A stretch of DNA of 64,000 bases from Ceratopteris richardii (Eukaryota; Streptophyta; Polypodiopsida; Polypodiales; Pteridaceae): contig CM035432.1 in NCBI GenBank assembly GCA_020310875.1, forward strand, positions 95,110,967 to 95,174,966, in the 5' to 3' direction. Under the pieces are notes generated by a model. It saw only the letters and a list, made by a program, of their open reading frames with translations, did not search any database and was not told where the DNA came from. Shown one piece after another: positions 47,073-59,106 of this stretch (positions within the stretch are counted from its first letter, which is position 1; each line of letters begins with the position of its first letter). The position numbers were made by a program, and so were the translations under genes.

Positions 47073-47659
47073 TGTTAGTATATGATCAATGTCTACCCCC
47101 CATGATTGTATGCACATTTTGTAAGGCCCCCATTATGAGGAGAAGCCAAGCATGCATTACCCAATTCATGGGAATCCCAACTTGCATGTTGGATGAAGGT
47201 CATATTGGACCATGTAAGGTATTGTAAGGAAAGGGAGTTACCAAGGTCCCTAGGAAAGCGATGGTAAAGGGAATATTCCATAGAATATTCCCTATCAGAG
47301 TAAAAAATCATTTATATTTGTTAGGTCGGTTCAACCGGTCTAAGACGTGTATGGCAATTACACGGGCGGTGGTCGCCCATGCTCTACCGCCCATGTATAG
47401 CCATCCATGGAAGGCCACCCATGATCCTATATATACATAAATTTCTTGAGATATCGAATTGAGCCAGTATACCTTTATCTTGTATCTCCGAATCTAGAGT
47501 TGTCTAGATCACCATTTAAGATCTACCTTGAGAGCGCATGGGTGGACAATGCCATCATCTTTGTACTTGCTGCTAGTAGAAAAGTTGTTGAGATTCTCCT
47601 ATATCTGTTATCTTCTCTGCTACTGCTCCTATGTTATATTGCATAACTATTGTGTTACA
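47073..47659 (+). repeat. Inner Copia 3' LTR (587 bp)
   Basis: Begins TGTTAGTATATGATC and ends TTGTGTTACA. Alignable with the 5' LTR except for the GC-rich block, which it lacks. The frames called across its right part (47446-47646) are LTR shadow. Confidence 0.93.
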
Positions 47660-50600
47660 AATGACACACAGAATGAAAGTCATACATCATTGATGATGAA
47701 TTCAATCAGCACATCAGATAAAGAAGATCTAAAGGTATTTTACATTGACTCTCGATGTTCGAATCGTTTGTCAGGAAACATAGAATTGATGTCAGAATTG
47801 GAAAAATGCATTTCTAGTCATACAGTTCAAACAGGTGATAATACGAGACATAGTGTACATTCAATTGGAAAAGTGAAATGCAAGAGTGGAGCAGATTTGC
47901 TAACCAATGTTCTGTATGTTCCTAAAATACCTAAAAACGTGATTAGTGTGGGACAGATAGTTGAAAAAGGTTTTCAAGTAAAGTTTATAAATGAAAGAGT
48001 ATTTATTGAAGATCCAAAGAATGGATATAATCAGATTGTCTTTGGTAAGAAAGAAGGTAGAATCTTTACTTTAAGAGTACAAGGGAATATTGGTCAAGCT
48101 TTTTTTACACATGGTGAAGCTGTGATTACAGAACTTGATCTCTGGCATAAGAGATTAGGTCATTTCAATGAAAGAGGAATTAAAGCTATGATTGCTAATC
48201 ACTCTGTACTAGGACTACCAAATGTGGAGAGTCAACATATGGTTTATAAATGTGAAGCATGTCAAATGGGTAAAGCACATAGGTTACCATTTCAGAAGAA
48301 AGGATTCAAACATGATGGATTACTAGAGAAGGATCTATCAGTGGCTCAAGGTATTATGTTCTTCTCATTGATAATGCTACAAGATGGATAACATTATATT
48401 TTTTGAACGAAAGATTAGAAGTGTTTGGAGCTTTCAAGCATTTTCATGCATATGCAGAGAGAGTCACATGTCAAAAGCTTACGATACTGAGGTCTGATGG
48501 AGGGGGAGAATACTTCTCCCAAGAGTTCAATGATTATCTTTGGAATGTAGGTGTTAAGAGAGAAATAACCTGCGGGTATACACCACAACAAAATGGTGTA
48601 GCAAAAAGAAGTAACACGACTTTGGTTGATTTTGCTAGAGCTATGTTGAAGGAGAAGAATTTTCCAAATTATCTTCGGGATGAGGCTGTAAATACAGCTA
48701 CATATCTTGTGAATAGATTACCATGTGTAGCTCTAAATGGAATGACTCCATATGAAGCTTGGTGGGGTAAGAAACCAACACTAGATCATTGTAGAGTGTT
48801 CGGATCAATTGCATATGCTTATGTGCCATCACAACTTATACATAAACTTGAACCAAAGGCAAAAAAATATGTGTTCATTGGTTATGATGAAAAGCAGATC
48901 GGTTACAGGTTGTGGAATCCTCTAACCAAACAATTTCTTGTTTCTAAAGATGTTACATTTGATGAACAAAAAGTTGGTATGCAGATCAAAGTCATACAAC
49001 TCAAGAATTTGAAGAAGAGGTAAGAAGATGTGAGAAAGGAAAGTCAGTTGTGCAGGTAAATGAAGATGAAGGCTATATGCAAGCAAGTACATCTAGAAGT
49101 GGATTAACAAGAAGGAATGAAGAAGCTCCTATATTTGATGAAGAGGTGTATCCAGACACATATGAAGAATGTGAACCAAGGAGGCCAAGTAGGACAAGAA
49201 GACAACCAGAAAGCTATTCTTATGATACTTCTTACATAACTCAGAAGAACTATGCATATATGGTGAAAGATGATGAAGAACCTCAGAACTATGATGAAGC
49301 TAAAGGTAAGAAGCAATGAAGGAAGAATTCAATGCACTAGAGGAGAACAAGACATGGGAACTTGTTCCTAAACTAAATGGTAAGAAAGTGATTGGAAATA
49401 AATGGGTTTATAAAGTGAAGAAGCTTGTAGATGGAAGCGTAGCCAGATACAAAGCTAGAGTGGTGGTGAAAGGCTATGCCCAAACCTATGGCATAGATTA
49501 TGATGAGACATTTAGTCCTGTAGCTAAGATGTCAACTATAAGGACAATTATTGCTATTGCAGCTTCAAAAGGATGGACCCTAAGTCAATTGGATATAAAG
49601 AATGCATTCTTCGATGGATACATATCAGATGAGGTATACATGGAATAACCTCAAGGGTTTATAGATTCTAGGTATCCAAATGTTATTTGTAGGTTGAGAA
49701 GAGCACTCTATGGATTGAAGCAAGCTCCAAGGCATGGAACTATAGACTGGTGAAGTATCTCAATGACCTTGGATATCAAAGTTCAAAAGCAGATCCAATT
49801 CTACTCATCAAAAGAACAGAGGAAGCTACAATCTACATTTGTATTTATGTAGATGACATTATAATCACAGGTACTTCAAATGAAGGAATCAAGGAGGTAA
49901 AGAGATTACTTGAGAAAGAGTTCTAGATAAGTGACCTAGGGAAGTTGTCATACTTTCTTGGAATGGAAGTTACTTATACAGATCATGGCATATATGTATC
50001 ACAAGAAAGGTACCTTCTGAATCTATTGAAGAAGTTTGATAAGGAAAATTGCAGAGAAGCTTCAACTCCACTTGAAGTTAATCACAAGCTTAGTAAATAT
50101 GATGGTGCAGAATACAAAGATATGAGCAAATATCAATCTCTTGTGGGTAGTTTGATTTATGCTGCACTAACAAGACCTGATCTTAGTTATGCAGTGGGAG
50201 TTTTGTCACAATTCATGCATTGTCCAAAGGAGCCACCTTGGATTGCAAGTCAAAGAGTTCTCAGATATATCAAAGGAACTATAAAGTGAGGATTATATTA
50301 TCCCATTACATCACGTTTGAAATTGAGACCCTATAGTGACTCAGACTATGCAGGTAACCAGGATTACAGAACATCAGCTCATGGCTACATGATATACATT
50401 GGTGATAAGCTTATAACTTGGTGTTCAAAGAAACAACATGCAGTAGCATTATCATCAACTGAAGCTGAGTATAAAGGACTTGTGGAAGCAGCTAAGAAGG
50501 TCATATGGATGCAGACATTGTTCAAAAGCTTGGGCATTGATCAAGGTACACCTACAAAACATGGAGATAATATGAGTTCACTTTATCTTGCAGCAAATCC

Positions 50601-50836
50601 AATATTTCATGCAAGAATAGAACATATAGAGATACATTATCATTTCCTAAGAGAAAAGATAATGGAGAAAGAGATTGAAGTGGAGTACATTTCTACAAAA
50701 GATCAGATAGTTTACGTAATGACAAAGAGCTTGGATGGTGTGAAGACCAGCAGATTCAAAAGCATGTCACGAGTAAAAGATAAGAAGATGATATGAAGAA
50801 ATAGAGAATGTCAATTAGTGACTGAGGGGGAGTAGT
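47660..50836 (+). mobile_element. Outer Copia protease-integrase-RT-RNase H, fossil
   Basis: Resumes after the AATGA duplication. A protease-like stretch (VFYIDSRCSNRLSG, VLYVPKIPKNVISVGQI) leads to GAG-pre-integrase (LWHKRLGHFNERG...CEACQMGKAHRLPF) at about 48140-48290. Integrase (LRSDGGGEYFSQEFNDYL, PQQNGVAKRSN, VNRLPC...NGMTPYEAW) spans 48400-48900. RT ([44 protein letters not shown]) spans 49316-49880. RNase H (SDYAGNQDYRTSAHGY, TWCSKKQHAVALSSTEAEY, HIEIHYHFLREKI) spans 50150-50790. The polypurine tract ACTGAGGGGGAGTAG ends at 50835. Same clade as the two Copia pieces at 0-4.2 kb. Broken in several places. Confidence 0.92.
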
Positions 50837-51883
50837 TGGAACAACAATCACTAATTGGAAATATATTTGAAGGTCAAAGATTTAGAAGAAACCCACATGC
50901 CTATGTGAAAGGACAAATTCACAGTGTATTATATTTGTAAAGTTAGTTCACTTTAAATCTAGAAGTTTTTTAAAAGTCACGAGATTGAGAAATACTATAT
51001 AAGTTAGTTTGTATCAACTGACGCAAGGAGGAAGACAACGAGAGAGTGAGTTAGAACTCATTTTTGTATGACTGAGAATAGTCGAGCTTCTCTGCATGAG
51101 AAAGCACATGTGCATTTGTGAGGTTTCATAGTTATGGAAAGAGTTTATTTAACTTCTGTGTATAAGTCTTCTTCTTCCATCTCTAGAGTTTGTCTTGTGT
51201 GAAATGATTTCAGAAGTTGAAGTTTTCCAAGGAAGTCGCGTCGAGTTTGTGTTGACAAGTCCTTGTTTTATTATTTGAGTTTTAATTACTACTCAATCTT
51301 CTTGAAAACATGAGGTTTGTGGAGCAAGTTGATGCCTAGGATTGAGTTTCACTATAAAGTCGATGGCTGGCATCGACTTCTAGCATAAAAGCGCTTTATT
51401 CATATCTTTTGTTTAAGCGGCCATTTCAAGTGCTCAAAAAGTGGCTAAAAAAGCTCAAAATCGATGCCTAGCATTGACTTTTGGTTGCAAGTCAATGCTA
51501 CACATCGAATTCCATTTTTAGACAGGCGTTTTTTACTAAAAGAGGAAAAATTTCCACTTTTGGAAGTCATACCGGGTCATCTTGTGAAGGCTCTATCTGG
51601 AGTTGGAGAGATCCATTTCTTACAAATAATATCTTGTTGGAAAGCTCTACTCTGGTACTTTCATCCACCAAAAGGTCTTGGAGAAATACTATTTGTGCTA
51701 AGAGAAATCAGCAAAATACTAAAGGTATGTCATTTTAGTGATTGGAAAGTTATGAAGAAGTAAAGTTCTTGGTTTTGGCTATCATTTCTGGGTCAAATTC
51801 TGAGTGGCGATGAGCTAATGGTGGCCATAGAGGCTGTCTAGTGTCACATTAATTCATTTCTTCTGATGTTTCACACATCAACA
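50837..51883 (+). repeat. Outer Copia 3' LTR (1047 bp)
   Basis: Begins TGGAACAACAATCAC and ends CACATCAACA. Alignable with the 5' LTR. The palindromes are still visible but more decayed (best preserved near 51359 as GTCGATGGCTGGCATCGAC). The short frames at 51464-51763 are LTR shadow. Confidence 0.9.
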
Positions 51884-52060
51884 ACTACCATATAGGACCC
51901 AAATAAACAATTATAGCACACCACTACCATATACGAGGCAAATACGAAATTGTGGCACTCCACTACCATACACATGCCCATAGGGATCAAAGAATCTATA
52001 TCTACAATCCTGATATTTATAAACAACAACTAAAAACACTAAACCAAGTTTATAATCTCA
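51884..52060 (-). mobile_element. CACTA transposon 3' end, second part
   Basis: Continuation of 39839-40311 after the outer Copia. The reverse complement has TATAAACTTGGTTT and GGCATGTGTATGGTAGTGGA, which match the CACTA element at 61026-61145 closely. Repeated CCACTACCATATA words occur three times. Homology fades to the right. Confidence 0.65.
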
Positions 52061-52279
52061 CCTCATCGTAGATGTCGATGAGACATAACCTCATGTTTTG
52101 TGTGCTGAATGCACTCTAAGCTAATAATAGGATGCCCATGTGCTCACGGGAAGTCCTAATATATCATCTCTATGAATAAATTTTATGATCTTTATCTTGT
52201 TCACTCCATCTCAACGTGAGGGAGTGTCCAAACTATATGGATCAAAGCTATCCTATACACTAACACATGACCTTTCCGG
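52061..52279. other. No gene seen
   Basis: AT-rich spacer between the CACTA remnant and repeat B. It may be more CACTA sequence too diverged to recognise. Confidence 0.4.
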
Positions 52280-52986
52280 TGTCGAGAAGGAGTCAGGTGA
52301 TGGGAAGAGCTGGCACGGGGTTGGATCAGGCCCCTATTTGTGCCGTTTTCACGTCTGACAAATGGCATCTACACACTGGGCACCTCGCTCTCTCTCTTGT
52401 ATGGTGAGCGTTGTAGGCCCCTACCCCTCGGGAGAGAAAGAAAATGGTTGCGTGCATAAGACCATAGGTATCGGGAACGAAAAATTCCAAATACCAAGCA
52501 AAAGACACAAAATTCAGTGGATCAATGTGAAGACAAAACTCAATGATACAATGCAAATATATCTGAAGTCGTCCAATGAAATTTCAGTAATACAATGATT
52601 CCCGCTACAATGCGGGTCGATGATACACAAAGCCGCATGGTGCAGAACAGTGATACAATATGCTGCCACTACAATGTGGATTGGCCAAATACAAGGTAAA
52701 TCTCCTGCTATAGTGTGAGAAAATGCCCACGAGTCTTGGCTTCGGTCTTTGTGGTCCAAGCTTTACTTCCAATCTTCATGGCAAGATCTTTTCTTCACTT
52801 TACTTGCAATCATGCAATAACCTTAAAAGAAGATCTGCAAGGACAATCCATGGGGCTATATTTCTTCACTTTGGTCTTCGAAATCTTTTCTTTACTTCAT
52901 ATAATCCTCTTCAAATCATGAGAAACCTCAATAACCTAGAAAGAAGAACCACATAAATGTCCGCCGCCTTTCTTTTGTGCTTCATT

Positions 52987-53030
<44 letters not shown>

Positions 53031-53343
53031 TCTCTCTCTCTCTGCACTTGAGCGGCAAGCCACACACATCTCTGTAGTAGGCACATATCCCTTCCTCTCT
53101 CTACGTGTCCGAGCAGCCATCATCGAACCTCCTCTCTGTAGTGTGTATGTGTCCCTATTTGCCTCTCTCTCTCTCTCCCTCTCTTTCGCCATTTTTTTGG
53201 GTGCCCTCTTCACATGCATATGCTGACAATTTTAACTACAGCATTGATAACAGGCAGATCAAGTATCTCTCTACCTACATTGGTGCACCATTTTCTCTCC
53301 GATTCTGCATTAGGAGCTGCCATGTACATCTCTCTATCACCTC
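52280..53343 (-). repeat. Repeat B, copy 2 (probable G1 LTR R-U5 region)
   Basis: Alignable with 33866-34980: shares AAGGAGTCAGGTGATGGGAA, the GATACAATGCAAATAT block, the CTACAATGCGG-type short repeats and the (CT)n runs at 52990-53042 and 53164-53180. It lacks the right end that joins the G1 LTR start. The left edge begins TGTCGAGAAGG. Confidence 0.75.
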
Positions 53344-55319
53344 TGAGTCTATCTTTTTCTAAATTATAGGCCTAAAGTCCCATGCTGACCTACTCTCTAT
53401 CTCTCTCTCTCTCTGATGATTTTACAACAAAACAGTCATGCCTGAAAGAACATAGCCTCTCTCTCTCTCTCTCTCTCTTTTCTAACATGATGCAGAATAA
53501 TAAGCATGAACAATAAAAGAATGAACATGAAGAGGGTAAGGACCCATACCTGGAAAGAAGATCCACATAGGAGATCCACGGGAGAAACAAATGAGGCTTG
53601 GCTTCCTATTCATAGGTTCCCCCTTAGGACATCCTTCTAGATTTCTCTAACCTCCTCTTAACCTTTCTATATCGAGAATGATCTTGCATGTTCATTTGCT
53701 ATCAAAAATCCCACCTCTTAATTCTATTTTTGGTTTTTCTTGTTTTTCCCTTTTTATTTTTCTTGGACTAAGGTTTTGGTTTCACATTATATGTTCATAA
53801 ATTAATTATTTTTAAGGGTTTGACCTAGAGTAAGTGCTAATTCCAAGGGTCTAAGTTAGGGTTTTTGGCCGGGGAAATTAGCATTTTTTCCACAATTAAG
53901 TCAAGCATGTTAGATTAATGTTTTATCTATAGTTCAAAACTAAACTCCTAGGGTTTCTAAGGGTTCAGGTTGGGTTTCTGTGGGGTAAATATCACGTTTT
54001 GAAGGGGTTTCAAGGGTCAAACCTAGGGGTTTGTGGATCAAAAGTTAGCTATTTACGTACACACATCTAATATACATATTTAACATGGCTTCATATCTCA
54101 CAATCAATCAAATCGACCAAATCATACATAGAATATACCCCTCTTTCTATCAAAAGATCACTCCATACTAAAAAATCAATGAACTTTGTGAAAAAATCAT
54201 GCACACTTCCCTGAGGGATTTCATCCCAACATTTGCCTCCACTTAACTTAACCTGCACATCGTCCCAATGGGCCGACCTATAAAATTCAACAGAAGTATC
54301 AGGGTTCTTTTGAAATCTTTTTACCTCTTAATGTCTTTCTTTTAAAAAATCCAAGCATGATCTTATGCACTCCATGCAGGTTTATAAAGATTAGTATAAA
54401 TTTTAGAAAATTAAGTAGATGCAAGCTTCACAAATGTCATACTATTTTTTTGCTTCTGCAATTAGACAAGTTATCGTATGAATAAACCATTGACTTTCTA
54501 AATCTTCTTTTTTTTCAACTAGTTCAAATCTAGCAACTCATCCTAAGTACTAGCATATACTAAGATTCTACTAACCCAGTTTGTAGAATATGCCTTGTTT
54601 CCCCTATTTATCTCCTACTATCCAACTCTCCATCAGATCTTTTTCTTTTTCTTTTACTTTTTTATGTTTCTTTTTCTCTTTCTTTTTCTTTTACTTTATT
54701 TTTCACTTCGTCTCAGATCAATATTTTTCTTTCTATCTTTATTTTCACAAATCTTCCTATGTCAAAATCGGGTGCGACTAATGGACTTGTATGCCCGGCC
54801 AAGTTTACGTCACCTGTCTGCCAACCCAACATAGCACACGGTATACACAACATCGCTCCCACATGAAATCGACGTCAACTTGTGGCTCTGACCACCTAGC
54901 CAAAGTAACTCCACCTGCCTACTGAACCATGTAGGCGCATGAGAACATATAGGCCAGGCCTATGACAAAACTATCTATGGCTCATGGCCTTGATCACCCG
55001 ACCAAGGTGGTTCCACCTGCCTATTAGCCCATCGCAGCACACTAACAACATGCACACACATATATAGCTGGCTTGAGTATGAAGGTTTTTCATAAATCAT
55101 GATCCATATGGAGGTAAGATCTCAGAAGAAATAAATAGTAGGACCCAAAGAATGTCACTTACTAAGTGTTCAAGTCAAACAGTATATACATGCACTCAGT
55201 TTAAGCATGCCATCACATTCCCAAGCTTTCACTCACAAAAGTCTCTAGTCTGCTAACTGATTCCATTCATATAATTTCTAGTCGCTCATGCTTCATGCAA
55301 GACCATACTAAATGTCTGC
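53344..55319. other. No gene seen; microsatellites and AT-rich DNA
   Basis: Contains (CT)n runs near 53394-53413 and 53457-53478, GGGTTT-rich text at 53820-54040, a T/C-rich stretch at 54630-54760 and an imperfect repeat at 54780-55060 (listed). Short frames show no motif. The segment ends at the TGC target site of the CACTA element. Confidence 0.55.
54780..55060. repeat. Three imperfect tandem units (roughly 110-120 bp)
   Basis: Three diverged units share the pattern of a 'cc-ACC-aGCCAA-GT' word, then CACCTGCCTA, then CA.CACA.GG and an ACAACAT-like end. Best seen between about 54880 and 55045. Confidence 0.45.
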
Positions 55320-55610
55320 CACTACAACATATGAGGGGCATACCGACGCTGCATATACCGACGGTCACAATCGGCATCGATATGGGCCTTGAAAAATGTC
55401 ACTTAGAGATACGGATGGTCAAGTGACCGTCGGTATGACCGTTTTAAACGGATCGTCGGTGTGGCCCGCAGCCGTCGGTATAGGCGTCGGTATGAGCGTC
55501 AGTATAGGCGTCAGTATGAGTGTCGGTATATGCGTTGGTAATTTACTGGGATCTACCGACGCGTATACCGACGTCCATACCGGCGCCTATACTGGCGGCG
55601 AGTTTTAAAC
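55320..55610. repeat. CACTA left TIR and subterminal repeats
   Basis: After CACTACAACATAT, words such as ATACCGACG and its complement CGTCGGTAT occur at least a dozen times in both orientations, locally as 12-bp direct repeats (GTCGGTATGAGC, GTCAGTATAGGC). In CACTA elements such motifs bind the TNPA-type protein (established knowledge). Confidence 0.88.
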
Positions 55611-55978
55611 ATACCGCGAACCCGAGAGAAAAACTTCACATTTTTGTGCGTGTTTGAGTACTGTCCGTCTACTGTCGAACTTGCGCGCACGAACCTGCAT
55701 TGTCTTGTGCGCACACACACACACACACGGATCTCTCTCCCTACACACACACACTCTCTCTCAGCTTAGCTCTCACATCTTGGTAAGTGCTGCACGTACT
55801 GTTAGCATTTGTGTTTCTCTATGCTTTAGGGTTTCTAATTTCTCTTTTCGTTGATTTTGCAGAAGTTCTTTGGCGTCGATTGTTTGGAATTGGACGAGAG
55901 ACGACCTACATTATGCTTTGACGACAACGATTCAAAGAGGAACATACTTGTAAGTGACTCTTTTATTCGCTATTGATT
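55611..55978 (+). other. CACTA 5'-UTR exons and short intron
   Basis: A spliced leader is suggested. A donor TTG|GTAAGTGC at 55783 and an acceptor TTTTGCAG at 55862 bound an 80-bp intron. The next exon (55863-55949) ends at a second donor CTT|GTAAGT. No start codon with a long frame is present, so the exons are probably untranslated. A (CA)n and CT-rich run at 55712-55762 lies upstream. Confidence 0.55.
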
Positions 55979-55988
55979 GAGAGAGAAG

Positions 55989-56036
<48 letters not shown>

Positions 56037-56660
56037 TAGAGAGAGAGAGAGAGAGACACAGAGAGAGAGAAGAGAAAGGAAGATACACATTAATTTACAC
56101 ATGCATACATACACACATACATGTACACACATGCATGCTTACATACACACACCTATACACACATGCATGCTTACATACACACACACACATATACACATAT
56201 GCATGCATACACACACACATAAATTTACACACATGCATACATACACACACATGCATACACACATACATACACACACATATATACACATACACACACACAT
56301 ATACACACATACATACACACGCATATATACACACATATACACACATGCATGCATACATACACACACATATACCGGCATGCATGCATACACACATATATAC
56401 ACACATGCATACATACACACATATACACACATGCATGTATACATACACACACATGTATACACATGCATACACATACACACACATACACATACATGCATGC
56501 ATACATACACACACGTACACACACATGCACACACATGCGTGCCTACATACACACACATACACATACACACACATGTATACACATGTATACATACACACAC
56601 ACATGTACACATGCATACATACACACACATATACACACATGCATACATACACACATATAA
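55979..56660. repeat. (GA)n and (AC/ATAC)n microsatellite block
   Basis: A (GA)n run at 55979-56082 is followed by about 570 bp of alternating purine-pyrimidine ACAC, ATAC and ATGC words. All six frames stay open for long stretches because the repeat contains few stop triplets; these frames are not genes. The block lies in what would be an intron or the deleted body of TNP2. Confidence 0.9.
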
Positions 56661-56699
56661 TCCTATTTTTATTTTGAAGTATTTTTTTACATCAAATAT

Positions 56700-58130
56700 A
56701 TAAAAATAGGATTAGGGTTTTAGGGTTAAATCTTTAAGATTAGGGTTTTAGGGTTTTAACACCTACATAATATATATGCACACATGCACATGCACATATA
56801 ATACATATATACATGTATATACACATGTATACAGAAATATACATATTTTAGATCTAGATATTTAAGATTAGGATTTTAGCGTTTAGTATTTCAGATTTAA
56901 GTCTAAGACTTTCTGATTAGGGTTTTAGGATTTTAATATGTAGATAACATATATACACAAACACACATATACATATAATACATACATACATGTAGATACA
57001 CATGCATACAAAAATATACATATTTTAGATTTAAATCTTTAAGATTAGGGTTTTAGGGTTATACACGTACATAACATATATGCACACATACACATACACA
57101 TGTAATACATATATACATGTATACAAAAATATACATATTTTAGGTCTAGATATTTAAGATTAGGGTTTTAGGGTTTAATATTTAGATTTAAGTCTAAGTC
57201 TTTTTTATTAGGGTTTTAGGATTTTAATACGTAGATAACATATATACACAAGCACACATATACATATAATACATACATACATGTAGATACACATGCATAC
57301 AAAAATATACATATTTTAGATTTAAATCTTTAAGATTACGGTTTTAGGGTTATAACACCTACATAACATATATGCACACATACACATGCACATATAATAC
57401 ATATATGCATGTATATACACATGCATACAGAAATATACATATTTTAGGTCTAGATTTTAAGATTAGGGTTTTAGGGTTTAGTATTTCAGATTTAAGTCTA
57501 AGTCTTTCTGATTAGGGTTTTAGGATTTTAATACGTAGATAACATATATACACAAGCACACATATACATATAATACATACATACATGTAGATACACATGC
57601 ATACAAAAATATACATATTTTAGATTTAAATCTTTAAGATTAGGGTTTTAGGGTTATAACACCTACATAACATATATGCACACATACACATGCACATGTA
57701 ATACATATTTACATGTATATACACCTGTATACAGAAATATACATATTTTAGGTCTAGATATTTAAGATTAGGGTTTTAGGGTTTAGTATTTCAGATTTAA
57801 GTCAAAGTCTTTCTGATTAGGGTTTTAGGATTTTAATACGTAGATAACATATATACACAAGCACACATATACATATAATACATACATACATGTAGATACA
57901 CATGCATACAAAAATATACATATTTTAGATTTAAATCTTTAAGATTAGGGTTTTAGGGTTATAACACCTACATAACATATATGCACACATACACATGCAC
58001 ATATAATACATATTTACATGTATATACACATGTATACAGAAATATACATATTTTAGGTCTAGATATTTAAGATTAGGGTTTTAGGGTTTAGTATTTCAGA
58101 TCTAGAATTTTAAGATTAGGGTTTTAATTA
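56700..58130. repeat. Minisatellite, about 304-bp period, about 4.7 units
   Basis: The anchor ACATATTTTAG(G/A)TCTAGAT recurs at 56841, 57133, 57437, 57741 and 58046 (spacing 292, 304, 304, 305). Each unit has two ATTAGGGTTTTAGGGTT-type blocks separated by ATAC/ACAC-rich text. The unit is itself an older, diverged duplication of about 150 bp. Confidence 0.92.
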
Positions 58131-58920
58131 AATATATATTATTAAAGATATAAAAATAGGATTACGTAAGGAAAAAAAATCTGAACATATAAATAAATAT
58201 ATATATATATAAAATAAGATACTTATATACATAAATAAATATAAAAAGAACTAGTGTTTTAAATAATTTAATTAAATATATATAATCAAATATATAAAAT
58301 TAAATATATAAAAATAGGACTACGTAAGGAAAAAAAATTGAATATATAAATAAATATATATATAAAATAAGATAATTATATACATAAATAAATATAAAAA
58401 GAACCAGTGTTTTAAATAATTTAATTAAATATTTATAATTAAATATATAAAATTAAATATATAAAAATAGGATTAGGTAAGGAAGAAAATCTGAATATAT
58501 AAATAAATATATTTATAAAATAAGATAATTATATACATAAATAAATATAAAAAGAACTAGTGTTTTAAGTAATTTAATTAAATATATATAATTAAATATA
58601 TAAAATTATATATATAAAAATAGGATTACGTAAGGAAAAAAATCTGAATATATAAATAAATATATTTATAAAATAAGATAATTATATACATAAATAAATA
58701 TAAAAAGAACTAGTGTTTTAAATATTTTAATTAAATATATACAACTAAATATATAAAATTAAATATATAAAAATAGGATTCAGTAAGGAAAAAATCTGAA
58801 TATATAAATAAATATATATATAAGGTAGGATAATCATATAGACAATAAAATATGATAAGAACTAGTCATTTAAATAAATAAATGAAATATATATGATTAA
58901 ATATATAAAAATAGGTTTAA
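58131..58920. repeat. AT-rich minisatellite, 153-bp period, about 5 units
   Basis: The anchor AAAAAGAACTAGTGTTTT recurs at 58243, 58396, 58549 and 58702, exactly 153 bp apart, with a diverged fifth at about 58855. Each unit also has AAAATAGGATTACGTAAGG and a run of AAATATATA words. Confidence 0.93.
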
Positions 58921-59106
58921 ATTTAATCATTTTAAATAGAGTGAATATATATACAATACACAAACACACATACTTATAAACCTATCTATATTCACATATA
59001 TATACATATACACATATATATACACATGCATACATATATATACATGTTTTAATTCTAGGTCATTTGGATTAGGGTTTTAGGGTTATAACACCTACATAAC
59101 ATAACT

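Larger units (their letters stand above)
42190..47659 (+). mobile_element. Inner Copia LTR retrotransposon, both LTRs present (5470 bp)
   Basis: Inserted in the outer Copia with a perfect 5-bp target duplication AATGA (42185-42189 and 47660-47664). LTRs 42190-42908 and 47073-47659, primer site 42909, polypurine tract 47059-47072. It holds gag through RNase H in the Copia order, with several breaks. Being nested, it is younger than the outer Copia. Confidence 0.95.
40312..51883 (+). mobile_element. Outer Copia LTR retrotransposon (whole span, contains an inner Copia)
   Basis: Both LTRs are present (40312-41327 and 50837-51883), with a primer site after the first and a polypurine tract before the second. 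The flanks ACTAT and ACTAC differ at one base and are the probable 5-bp target duplication within CACTA sequence. Gag lies left, and protease-integrase-RT-RNase H right, of an inner Copia at 42190-47659. Without that insertion the element would be about 6.1 kb, a normal Copia length. Coding parts contain several breaks, so it is inactive; visible differences between the LTRs suggest moderate age. Confidence 0.9.

Noticed and set aside
55973-56703. Several long overlapping frames on both strands (histidine/threonine-rich and cysteine/valine-rich)
   Set aside because: They are translations of the (GA)n and AC/ATAC microsatellites; absence of stop triplets explains their length.
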